Assembly (NCBI RefSeq): GCF_026262505.1
Contig: NC_067207.1
Location: 19,684,082-19,748,081, forward strand
DNA from: Trichomonas vaginalis G3
Taxonomy: Eukaryota; Parabasalia; Trichomonadida; Trichomonadidae
Reading direction: 5' to 3'
DNA length: 64,000 nucleotides
Within the stretch, counting starts at the first letter, position 1. The number at the start of each line of letters is the position of its first letter. Shown in pieces: positions 41,840 to 50,847 of this stretch. A model generated the notes under the pieces. It searched no databases. It saw only the letters and a list, made by a program, of their open reading frames with translations, and was not told where the DNA came from. A program made the translations under genes and the position numbers.

Positions 41840-42640
41840 TCCTCCTGTGTTGTTGTCTAAATGTCATGTTGTCTCACTTTTTCAGAGAAGTTAAATAACC
41901 GAGTGACACATGGTGACATAGTGACACCTTCAGTTCTTCAAAAATAATTAATTATTGAATAACCTGAAACCATCTACCCTAAACATTATTTTTGCTGAAT
42001 TCAGCAACAAAATGAACGAGGTCAGGATGTATGTAAATACCTTTGAATTCATTTATAACGCCCTTAGTAAGCTCATAAAATGCTTGTTTTGAGGTGGAGC
42101 CAAAAGTGGCTCGACCGTATTCTTTCAACCAAAACTCAAGAATTTCCTGCATGAATTTTGTATAAAAAAACAACCGTCTGAATTCCGGCGGTTGCTATAT
42201 TCTTCACAAAATGCCTTATAATACTCTTCCCAGGACTTATTTTCCAACAACTTTCTAAAGTCTTTCCTAAACTGACTGACTGACGGCACAAAGTGGCTTA
42301 ACGAAAACATTAATATATAAAATTCATGAGGGTAGAAATGAGGTTAGAAATGAGGTTAGATCTAACCATCTACCCTAAACATTTATTTCCTGTGTTGTTG
42401 TCTAAATGTCATGTTGTCTCATTTTTTCAGAGAAGTTAAATAACCTGGTGACATGGTGACATAGTGACACCTTCAGTTCTTCAAAAATAATTCATAACTG
42501 CCTTCCTCCTGTGTTGTTGTCTAAATGTCATGTTGTCTCACTTTTTCAGAGAAGTTAATTAACCGAGTGACACATGGTGACATAGTGACACCTTCAGTTC
42601 TTCAAAAATAATTAATTATTGAATAACCTGAAACCATTAA
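41840..42640 (-). repeat. Right arm of the inverted-repeat system
   Basis: Reverse-oriented copies of the block described at 38811: about 41840-41972, 42389-42490 and 42501-42638, reading agtgacaccttcagttcttc and ttgtctaaatgtcatgttg. The segment between them also holds mirror copies of the palindrome/iteron words and of a 59-base segment from 39092-39150. So about 2.4 kb of replication genes sits inside an inverted repeat of 0.6-0.8 kb. Confidence 0.9.
41979..42310 (-). pseudogene. Remnant of a small Polinton gene between repeat copies
   Basis: Protein-like - strand frames lie here (for example EEYYKAFCEEYSNRR and LVHFVAEFSK), rich in aromatic and charged residues and beginning after a typical leader. 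No family recognised. The region overlaps the right repeat arm and looks broken, with about one break. Confidence 0.35.
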
Positions 42641-42691
42641 CGATAAAATATATTTTTGGTCGTTTATGACAAATTTTTATTTTTATCATAA

Positions 42692-42856
42692 ATGGATACC
42701 CCACAAGCTCAAAATTTACCACGAATCATAACAAGGGAGGAAATGATAAAAATGATGCAAGAACATGTTAAAAATAACAAACCACTAAAATTGAGAAAAT
42801 GCGGTTATGCAGTAATGATGGAAAGAGAGATGTTGTCAAAGAAAAATAAAAATTAA
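42692..42856 (+). CDS. 54-residue Polinton protein
   Basis: A short gene with a T-rich leader and ATG at 42692; its TAA overlaps the end of the convergent gene by a few bases. The product is basic and helical (REEMIKMMQEHVKNNKPLKL). No function known. The leader and tight convergence support a real gene. Confidence 0.5.
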   Translation: MDTPQAQNLPRIITREEMIKMMQEHVKNNKPLKLRKCGYAVMMEREMLSKKNKN

Positions 42857-43164
42857 ATTTGGATTGAGTTTAAAAATTCATCTTTATTAAATTCATCTCT
42901 TCCAATCAATTTATTTATTCTATTAAATTCTTTTATTTTTGCTTCACTCAGTTTAAGGATTGAACGGTAAGTTTCTAATTTTTCGATTATTTCTTTATCG
43001 TTTTCAGTTCCATTAGTTTTATTGTTTTCAACCCCACCGCATTGCGGCTTCTTTTTGTAATAGCATATTTTTGATTTAATTCTGTTTAGTTTCTTTTTAT
43101 ATTCATCGTCTGGACTCTGAATCTTAATTGAATCAGGACTCTTGGATGCTTCATTGTCACTCAT
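42853..43164 (-). CDS. Polinton hypothetical, charged helical protein
   Basis: 103 residues, Lys-rich (DDEYKKKLNRIKSKICYYKK) with a C-terminal helix (LETYRSILKLSEAKIKEFNR). It is first read upstream of nothing and last in the - strand block that begins with the genes near 50 kb. T-rich leader with cgtaagaa before the ATG, as at 28370. Function unknown. Confidence 0.5.
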   Translation of the reverse strand: MSDNEASKSPDSIKIQSPDDEYKKKLNRIKSKICYYKKKPQCGGVENNKTNGTENDKEIIEKLETYRSILKLSEAKIKEFNRINKLIGRDEFNKDEFLNSIQI

Positions 43165-43184
43165 TTCTTACGAAATAAAAAAAA

Positions 43185-44705
43185 TTAAATATTATTTAAA
43201 TATAATGGAGTAATAAAATAAATCGGAATTTCTATTAATTTATTGTCAACTTCAACTAATACATTACCGTTAATATATCTAACAAATTCAGCTATTGTGT
43301 CAAATCTTCGTCTTCTTTTTGTCATTGATTTATCAGTTTTTCCATAATCGAGATGAATCAAAACTTTATCCCCTTGTTTAAAATTCATGAGCCCCGAATT
43401 AATTTGTTCACGTTTAACATCATTCAACCTTTCCATTTGCTTTCTAATATATTCCCATTCTTTTGAAATATCATTTTTCATTTCCACTGGTTTCATGTTT
43501 ATAGTTCTATGCCATGTATTATTGTAATAATATACTAACTGTTGTATGATGGAGTCATGATTTCCATTCCAGTATATCTGACCGTTAACCCCTAACGCAT
43601 CTCTAAGAGTTCTCATTACCGCATCAACTATTTTATTATGAAACGTATATGGAGAGGATGAAAAGAAAAAATTAATTTGTGGGAAATAATGAGCCATAGC
43701 TGCCTGAAATCCTTTATCACCATCACCCCTGATATTATCTACTCTTTCATGATCTAGTAAGTATTGTATAGCTCTTCTTGTTTCCTGTTCTGTTTTCCCT
43801 TTCACTGGAATGCAATATAAATATCTAGTGTTAATGTTAATGGCAAATAAATAAGTAACTTTTCCTTTTGAATATTCCAGATGATCGATTTCGTATGAAT
43901 ATGGATATGGAGCAAATGAAGGGCGACTAAATTTTTCCTTTAACGGTTGAATTTTCGGGTCAATTGGTTTATTTAATATCTTGAAATCCTTTTTAAAATC
44001 TTTTTGCTTCTTTAATGTTTGAAATGGATATAATAAAGTGAATGATGAAGGATTAACTGAAGGAGGAGGCGGTACTGTCGTTGGAGGTTTTGGTGTTGCA
44101 AGTGGTTTAATTTTATCTGCTTTGATTTTGGATTTCATTCCTTCCTTCATTAATTCTGGATGTATTCTATTCATTTGTTTTAAATATGCTGTATATAAAG
44201 GTTTGATATACTTTCCCGCTTCGAGTTTATGTTGAAGGATGAATTCCAAAAGTTGATCTTCATTTAAAAGTCGGGCTGAATATGGTTTAACTAATGAATC
44301 ATAAATTAAAGCTTGTGCTTCATTTATGGTCTGAAGGACCTGGGTGTTTTGCATCTTTTGTTTTTGTTCTTTTGGTTTTTGCGGCTCAGGATTATATAAA
44401 TTATATAATTCATCAATATCTTCTTCTGTTAATACTTTATTTTTGAAATCTTTCAACTGTTTAAGTTGTGATTTAGTTTTTCCCTTTGTATATTCATTAT
44501 TTTTAATTTTGTCTTTAATTTCAGAAATTATTTTATTATGATATTTCAAAATTTCATTTTTATAATATGGATAATAATATTCCATATCATCACCCGTTAT
44601 ATTTTTATTATGTTTTTGGAGATATGATTTTAATTCATAATAACTAAGAAAATTTTGATAAAGTACTAAATCATCAATTAAAATTTTTAAATCTGTGTTA
44701 TCCAT
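43185..44705 (-). CDS. Polinton integrase, retroviral-type
   Basis: 506 residues. The N-terminal 200 residues are helical and charged with a Pro-rich linker (KPPTTVPPPPSVNP). The integrase core (about 265-430) has YEIDHLEYSKGK, DNIRGDGDKGFQ and a HNKIVDAVMRTLRD helix in the order of DDE-type integrases. It continues with YYNNTWHRTINMKPVEM, typical of Polinton integrases, and a C-terminal beta domain (QGDKVLIHLDYGK) like a chromodomain/SH3-like tail. The enzyme joins element ends to host DNA. Open through its length. Confidence 0.88.
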   Translation of the reverse strand: MDNTDLKILIDDLVLYQNFLSYYELKSYLQKHNKNITGDDMEYYYPYYKNEILKYHNKIISEIKDKIKNNEYTKGKTKSQLKQLKDFKNKVLTEEDIDELYNLYNPEPQKPKEQKQKMQNTQVLQTINEAQALIYDSLVKPYSARLLNEDQLLEFILQHKLEAGKYIKPLYTAYLKQMNRIHPELMKEGMKSKIKADKIKPLATPKPPTTVPPPPSVNPSSFTLLYPFQTLKKQKDFKKDFKILNKPIDPKIQPLKEKFSRPSFAPYPYSYEIDHLEYSKGKVTYLFAININTRYLYCIPVKGKTEQETRRAIQYLLDHERVDNIRGDGDKGFQAAMAHYFPQINFFFSSSPYTFHNKIVDAVMRTLRDALGVNGQIYWNGNHDSIIQQLVYYYNNTWHRTINMKPVEMKNDISKEWEYIRKQMERLNDVKREQINSGLMNFKQGDKVLIHLDYGKTDKSMTKRRRRFDTIAEFVRYINGNVLVEVDNKLIEIPIYFITPLYLNNI

Positions 44706-44830
44706 TTATATAAAAATAAAATAAATGTTTAAGGGTGCCCACCTCTTTGAATCATAGTATCAAAACCATCATTAACGGTTCCTTTTGTCTCTTCTGTGGC
44801 ATTTCATTAAAAATAAAATTTTAAATTGTA

Positions 44831-47800
44831 TTAAATAAATGGCATACAACATCCATTTTCACAGCATACAGCCTTAGTGTGTGCTCCTGTTAATGCAGTC
44901 TTACCGATTGTTAAGCGAGTCATTGACCCATTTTTAAGTTGTAAATTAATATTCTGACCATCAAATATCACTTTATCATTTATTATATCCAAATATTTTT
45001 TAGGTGTTAATTGTTTATTTTGTCGTAAACTAACACCCTTCATTTTTTGTGCAATCTTTTTAAAATCACTTCCATCAATTGAACCGTTGAATGATGTATA
45101 ACATTTAGGACATAAAGCAACCATGTTATCACCTTGTTTCTCAATTGCTAAACCCAATAATTTTTTCTCATGTGCTTTTTCTTCAGCTTTATTCTTTAAT
45201 TTAGGTTTAAATTTCTCATCAAAACAGAAGAAATCAAATGGTGCGAATTTGAAAATGTTTTTATCATAAAATTGTTTATCGGTAACAATTGCTTGAAATG
45301 CTTGAGTGTTAGGAAGATTTGGGTCGCCAGCGATTGCCCAATAAGATGAATCAGTATCACCTTCAATGAAATGAAAACGATTAACATCCATGCATTTATA
45401 CATAAAATCATAAATGAAAACCAAATACCAGTATTTAGCATTATCTAAAGTGAAGAATGCCTCTTGTAAACATGTATCACATCTATAAAATCTATCTTTA
45501 AGCATCACTTGATATGTATCTTCACCTATTTCTCTTATGTTTTTAAACTTATTTGACATACATGCAACGCGTGCCTTCTGTGCATTCATTATTTTAGTCT
45601 TTGCGTAATTTTGTGTATTCATTGCATCGTAACCATATGATCCATTAAGTGAAATCTTGCAAAATAAACTTTTTCCTTTATTTCCTTCTAATTCAGCCTT
45701 TTGTCTTTCGTTCATAAATTTGTTCGCAAATTCATTAAAACAAGTGTTTTTCGTAAATGTTAAAATTGATTGAATGTCATCGATGATAAAATGAAATCTG
45801 TCGATTAGATACCAAAGATAATAAGAAGAAAATGGTTGATATTGGTTGTGTGTTGATGCTAATTGAGTTAATTTTCTCTGTTTCTGGTCAACTGGTAGAT
45901 TGTTTGATTTCATGTAATTATACATAAAACTGCCAATTGTTTTTTCATCTGTGATAATATCTAAGTTTCTTATTATCGGTAAAAAGTTTATGTAATCATT
46001 AATGTATTTTTCATCAATGTGACCCTTTACTTCAGCCACGAATAAAGTATTTTTCTTCTTAATTATTCCCAGTGCTTTTGCTTTCTTTGTTGCTGTATCA
46101 CAAATGATAACACCATTCAATCTTCCCGGCATATACATTTTATGGTCAGTATATTGAATGAAATCATGAGGATTAGATGAAAATGATGAAGGATATAATG
46201 AATTAAAATCAACACCAACGAAATGAGTCATAATGTTGGAAGTGTCCTCATTTGATACAGTTTTAGTTTCTGGACTATATGAAAGTTTATTAATGTGCGT
46301 GATTCCTTTAAGATTTACTCTATGTTGAACATTTGATAAACCACCAGTAATTCCATTACGGAGAATGTGATAAGCTTCAACTGAATCTAAAGTCATTGGT
46401 AAATTATTTTTTAATGCATAATTTCTTAAATTGATTCTTAAACGTTGAACATCTTCATCTTTATTTGATTTTACGACATTGCAATAACAACACATTAACT
46501 GACAATTTTCTTTAGTATGTGGTTTTTCATTATCGATTCTATCCAATGTTGGTTTATTTGCATATGTAAACGCTTTACCACACATTTTGCATTTAGATGA
46601 AAGGATTAAATCGTGATAGTATTGAAAATCATCCATTGAAACATTATTTTTAGTATCCCTTTCTGCTTTTTCATCTTGTTTCTTATATGATTCAATTTTA
46701 TATTTCCAATACTTTTTCGTTAATTCAAAACTTGATTCTATCTCTTCCTCAGGATATTTTTCATTAGGATTAAAGTCTTTATATGCTAAAGCGTAACGAA
46801 TCATTGAAGCACTCGATGATAAAGAAAGATTATGAAGCATGTCAATTTTATAAACAAATGTTTCTTCAATAATTTTATCAATTGGGTCAATCATAATTTC
46901 AACATCTTTATTGCAATAATGAATAAAATATTCTAATCTATTCTTAAAATTTTTAGCATCATTGAGATATATTTGATAATCACTATCTGATATAGTTTCT
47001 TGGGTTAATGCTGAATAAAATGAATCTTGAGTGAATGGTTCCACTTTATATAATTCTTCTTCGTAATTTTCCCATGTGATGAATTGATAAGGGAAAAAGG
47101 ATTTAACACGTGATTTATTGTTTCCGAAATCTTGAGTGAATTGGTCTAATGTCCCACCCGCTATATAATTTCTGATGTCAATAAATCTCAATTCATATGG
47201 AACGTTTGTTTTCTTTACAATGATTTGCTTAAATTGTGAAGATGAACCCAGCATTGATTTTATTTTCCATTTTGCAGTGTTTAAATCACGAAGAATTAAA
47301 TTTAAATCAAACTTTCCCGAATTAAAACCTATGATATTCACTTTATTGAATTCCTCATCTAGAAGTTCTTTAAATGCTTCCTTTTGTTTTTCATTTAATG
47401 TTTGCGACTTCATTAATTCTTCATATTGTTCAATATTTGATTTAGCAACTAATGAACAGGTTGAAAATAAAAACTCAATCCAATCAGAAATAAAAGAATC
47501 ACTCGAAGTTAAGCAAAAATTCCTCGTATATGTTTTATCATTTAATTTAACCGTTGATGATACCATGAATGGTTTTAAGTAAGCGTTCAAAGTTGCACAC
47601 TCAGAAAGTTGTAATTCTTCTTTAGTCTCTAATGTTTCGAAGTCAAAAGTAATATAATATCTTGTCGGTTGATAATATTCCTGCAAATTATGAGCTAATA
47701 ACCACTGATATATCTTCTGTTTCGTAATATGTGGTGCATATGGTTGCTGTGTCTTTTGCAACTGAACGTCTTGAATTAATCTTCCATTATTTTCTTTACA

Positions 47801-48277
47801 TTTCTCACAATGCTTTAAAAATCTTCTTTGGTTTTTCCTTTCTGGATCATCACGGATAGAATAAACTTCTTCTTTACAATATGGACAAACTTTATAGCCG
47901 GTGAGTGCTTCAACGTCTGTTATTCTGTCAGCGTGAAGTTTTCCACATGGACTCTGTGTTAATAAAATATTTACTGTTTCAAATTCTGGATCTATCATTA
48001 TTGATTCCACTAATGGAAAGTCTACCTTATTTATGTCCACGTCTTCTGGTTGAGGATCACAATAATAGAAATCAATATTAACATTTAACATTCTCGCTAA
48101 TCTCTCACTTTCTGATGAAATGTCAAACCCTTCATATGAATCTATTGCTTCATTTAAATAACTTCTACGAGTTTTAGGATTAACACCATCAGGAATGTTA
48201 TAGAAGCGTTTAAATAACCTTCTACCTTCTGCTCTAATTTGATTATCATTCATTTTAGCTGTTCCGTTTTTGTTCAT
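44831..48277 (-). CDS. Protein-primed family B DNA polymerase with HNH insertion
   Basis: 1148 residues. Near residue 130-165 are two CxxC pairs (CPYC, CEKC). The 3'-5' exonuclease follows: ITFDFETLE (about 212), NIIGFNSGKFDLN, and HYCNKDVEI. Polymerase motifs are GVDFNSLYPSS (about 687), KISLNGSYGYD (about 877) and GDTDSSY (about 972). Between exonuclease and palm, at about residues 555-600, a CKMCGK ... LDRIDNEKPHT ... CCYCN stretch has the form of an HNH endonuclease zinc fold. The C-terminus is Cys-rich. The enzyme copies the element from its ends using a protein primer. The frame is intact and it is the largest gene of the element. Confidence 0.92.
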   Translation of the reverse strand: MNKNGTAKMNDNQIRAEGRRLFKRFYNIPDGVNPKTRRSYLNEAIDSYEGFDISSESERLARMLNVNIDFYYCDPQPEDVDINKVDFPLVESIMIDPEFETVNILLTQSPCGKLHADRITDVEALTGYKVCPYCKEEVYSIRDDPERKNQRRFLKHCEKCKENNGRLIQDVQLQKTQQPYAPHITKQKIYQWLLAHNLQEYYQPTRYYITFDFETLETKEELQLSECATLNAYLKPFMVSSTVKLNDKTYTRNFCLTSSDSFISDWIEFLFSTCSLVAKSNIEQYEELMKSQTLNEKQKEAFKELLDEEFNKVNIIGFNSGKFDLNLILRDLNTAKWKIKSMLGSSSQFKQIIVKKTNVPYELRFIDIRNYIAGGTLDQFTQDFGNNKSRVKSFFPYQFITWENYEEELYKVEPFTQDSFYSALTQETISDSDYQIYLNDAKNFKNRLEYFIHYCNKDVEIMIDPIDKIIEETFVYKIDMLHNLSLSSSASMIRYALAYKDFNPNEKYPEEEIESSFELTKKYWKYKIESYKKQDEKAERDTKNNVSMDDFQYYHDLILSSKCKMCGKAFTYANKPTLDRIDNEKPHTKENCQLMCCYCNVVKSNKDEDVQRLRINLRNYALKNNLPMTLDSVEAYHILRNGITGGLSNVQHRVNLKGITHINKLSYSPETKTVSNEDTSNIMTHFVGVDFNSLYPSSFSSNPHDFIQYTDHKMYMPGRLNGVIICDTATKKAKALGIIKKKNTLFVAEVKGHIDEKYINDYINFLPIIRNLDIITDEKTIGSFMYNYMKSNNLPVDQKQRKLTQLASTHNQYQPFSSYYLWYLIDRFHFIIDDIQSILTFTKNTCFNEFANKFMNERQKAELEGNKGKSLFCKISLNGSYGYDAMNTQNYAKTKIMNAQKARVACMSNKFKNIREIGEDTYQVMLKDRFYRCDTCLQEAFFTLDNAKYWYLVFIYDFMYKCMDVNRFHFIEGDTDSSYWAIAGDPNLPNTQAFQAIVTDKQFYDKNIFKFAPFDFFCFDEKFKPKLKNKAEEKAHEKKLLGLAIEKQGDNMVALCPKCYTSFNGSIDGSDFKKIAQKMKGVSLRQNKQLTPKKYLDIINDKVIFDGQNINLQLKNGSMTRLTIGKTALTGAHTKAVCCENGCCMPFI

Positions 48278-48315
48278 TTATGTAAGAATAAAAATTAAAA
48301 AATAAAGTTTATTTT

Positions 48316-49440
48316 TTAAAGCCCATAAAATGAATTAAGAACACATAAATTTTTATCATCTGCGACGTGACGAATACATTTTAATTTACTCAAGAATGCG
48401 TACCCTGATACATTAAATCTAATTCCTGTCTTATTTAATTTCACAACTTTGAAAAGGAATGTATGAATAGCTATAAAAAACATATAAAAATGATGAGAAG
48501 ATGTTTTATGGGTTGCTTCCATTTTTTCTGAAATAAATGAATAAATATAATGCTTATACGTTTTCATATCTTTTATGTTCTTAATAACGAATGGTATAGA
48601 CCTTTCCACTTCATCTTCCTTCGGTGCTGTTCTTTCATATGAAACATTATTGGTATCTTCAATAATGAAACCACAATCACACAAAATTTTATAGGTTCCA
48701 ATGGTTTCTTTTGATATTTTATCTAATAAATCAAAAACTTTATCAACACCTGTGCATTTATTTAAATAATAATTTGTGTAAATATCATGATCTTCTTTCT
48801 TAATCGTATTAGTTGCATATGTCACATTTTTAAGAGCTTTTTTGAATTTCTCAGAATCGAGAGGGGGTGAAAGTAAGATACAAGGGTATTTTTCATTATC
48901 AATAAATTGTAACTTATGTTTACGAATAAATTTAGTACCTTCTTCTGAAAGTGTTTCATCTATTTCGCCATCTAATAAATTTTGTGTTGATTCTGAGACA
49001 TAATTTTTATATCTTTCTTCATGAGATTTCTGAACTGCTGATTCTGAAGCTGGGATATTCATTAAACCCTCTACTTCATTTTCATTATATTTTTCAACTT
49101 CTCTTAATTTCTTAATTTTTTCATTTATTTCATCTCTTATTTTTTCCAGTCTTTCAATTTCAATTTCATCGTATTCATCATCTTTAATCCGTTCTTCATA
49201 ATATTCAGGGAAAACATCAGGTTCTTTAGGTTTTTCTTCTTCAGATGTAGGATATAAGAAATTTATAACATCATCTTTATTCATTTTTCCATCATAATCA
49301 AATTCATTTAAGAACTCCGCGAATTTTTTACAATTTCTTAAATAATATTTACTAACTTCATAACCCGCCTCCTCTAATATATCCTTTATTTCCTCATTTG
49401 TGAATCCCAATTTTTTAACGTCGTTAGTTTTGACGCTCAT
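48316..49440 (-). CDS. Polinton hypothetical protein next to polymerase
   Basis: 374 residues from the ATG at 49440; a TTG nine bases earlier is unlikely to be used. The N-terminus is helical and acidic with a coiled-coil stretch (EIERLEKIRDEINEKIKKL). The C-terminal half is globular, with HHFYMFFIAIHTFLF and NKTGIRFNVSGYAF. It lies just upstream of the polymerase gene on the same strand. In protein-primed systems a terminal protein is often encoded there, but no motif proves this. Confidence 0.5.
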   Translation of the reverse strand: MSVKTNDVKKLGFTNEEIKDILEEAGYEVSKYYLRNCKKFAEFLNEFDYDGKMNKDDVINFLYPTSEEEKPKEPDVFPEYYEERIKDDEYDEIEIERLEKIRDEINEKIKKLREVEKYNENEVEGLMNIPASESAVQKSHEERYKNYVSESTQNLLDGEIDETLSEEGTKFIRKHKLQFIDNEKYPCILLSPPLDSEKFKKALKNVTYATNTIKKEDHDIYTNYYLNKCTGVDKVFDLLDKISKETIGTYKILCDCGFIIEDTNNVSYERTAPKEDEVERSIPFVIKNIKDMKTYKHYIYSFISEKMEATHKTSSHHFYMFFIAIHTFLFKVVKLNKTGIRFNVSGYAFLSKLKCIRHVADDKNLCVLNSFYGL

Positions 49441-49531
49441 TTCATACAAAATAAAAATAAATTATTCAAAAATGTAAGACATAAATTTTAAAAGTTTATT
49501 TTTTTATTTTTTTATTATGGTAGTGAATCTT

Positions 49532-50122
49532 TCATTCATGAAAATAATTATATCTGATTTCTTTTACTCTCTCGTACATACTAGATTTAAAGAATTCAGA
49601 ACTTTTACCATAATCTCCTAAATGTTTTCTTATCCCTAACGTGTGCCAGTTATTATATGAAACTGAATAAACTTTATCTTTATCTTTGCATCTTTCATCA
49701 CTTCCAATATATTTATATCTCAGTTTTGATTTAGCATTTTCATATTCATTAGCGTTTAATAATTCACAGTCTTCCTTTTTAAATTGATGTTTAAGATATT
49801 CAGGATTTAATACTCTACGTTTATATGCTCCTAACTTAGTTCTAAAGGTTTTTCTACAAAATTTAGGAATTCCATCCTCTTTAATGTCATCAATGATTTC
49901 CATTTCATTATTTTCAATTTCTTCTTCTCGTTTATGAGGTCTTTGATTATGACTCCATTGATTCCATGAAATTAAATATTCTTTATCATTATATTTATAC
50001 CTCATTAGCTTATTTTGGCTTTCATATTCATTTAATAATTCACAATCTTCATTTTTAAATTGAAGTTTAATCCATTCATGATTTAAACAATGTTTAATTA
50101 ATCGCGGAATATCTGACATCAT
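49532..50122 (-). CDS. Protein with a duplicated DCELLN...YKY...W domain
   Basis: 196 residues holding two copies of one module, each about 50 residues: LQFKNEDCELLNEYES ... MRYKYNDKEYLISWNQW and HQFKKEDCELLNANEYENA ... LRYKYIGSD ... YSVSYNNW. The pattern resembles the small repeated DNA-binding modules found beside endonucleases in phages and giant viruses (F..eg..ll..y.n....l.y.c...h...i....f), without their cysteines. It is the first gene of the - strand block. DNA binding is inferred. Confidence 0.5.
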   Translation of the reverse strand: MMSDIPRLIKHCLNHEWIKLQFKNEDCELLNEYESQNKLMRYKYNDKEYLISWNQWSHNQRPHKREEEIENNEMEIIDDIKEDGIPKFCRKTFRTKLGAYKRRVLNPEYLKHQFKKEDCELLNANEYENAKSKLRYKYIGSDERCKDKDKVYSVSYNNWHTLGIRKHLGDYGKSSEFFKSSMYERVKEIRYNYFHE

Positions 50123-50836
50123 CTATATATAGCTTCTTTTATAAAAGATAAAAAAATAAATTATTTTAAAATTAATGTTAATTTTTTAATAATGTGTTTA
50201 GTATATAATATTTATTACTAATTTATTTAATAATGTCGCACTTTCTTACAAATTCATGACTTTTAAAAAACGTAAGAAAAAATTTTTATATCATCTATAT
50301 ATAGAAGATGCATTAAAATATTCATGTGATTTTATCCCAAGCATATGGGGATTCTAAATTTTTGTCCCTATCGTTATCCCAATTGAATTTTTTTTGGAAT
50401 TTAAAATTTTTTTTCTCCATGTAAACTTAAATTTTAATTTTTACCACTAAAATGCAATATTTCAACAAATTAATGAGTAATAATATTTTAATTTATAATA
50501 ATTATTATAAATCTCCTCAATTTAATGTAATTATTGTATTAATTTTTGTTGAAAATATAAAATCTTCAAGTAAATGATGTGAATTTAATATTTTTAGAAT
50601 GTTGTTTAATTGTACTATATTATGCATGTAAAATTTTGTTACAATACATTTTATATGGGATCCCCATTGCCCAATTGAGAGAAAATTGAGAGGTGGGATT
50701 GGGCTAGCCCAATTCAAAATATCCCAGGTGGAAATAAAAAAATTAACAATTCAACATAAAAAAGCATCTTAAATAATAATGATAAAAAAAATTTGTATGA
50801 ATTTCAATCAAATTTGTTTTTATTCAACTTAAGAAA

Positions 50837-50842
50837 TCACTT
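50837..50842 (+). promoter_or_regulatory. TCACTT initiator before the hAT transposase
   Basis: TCACTT with A+1 at 50839 is nine bases before the ATG at 50848, an exact match to the trichomonad initiator. The Polinton genes around it instead have T-rich leaders. Confidence 0.6.
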
Positions 50843-50847
50843 CATTA

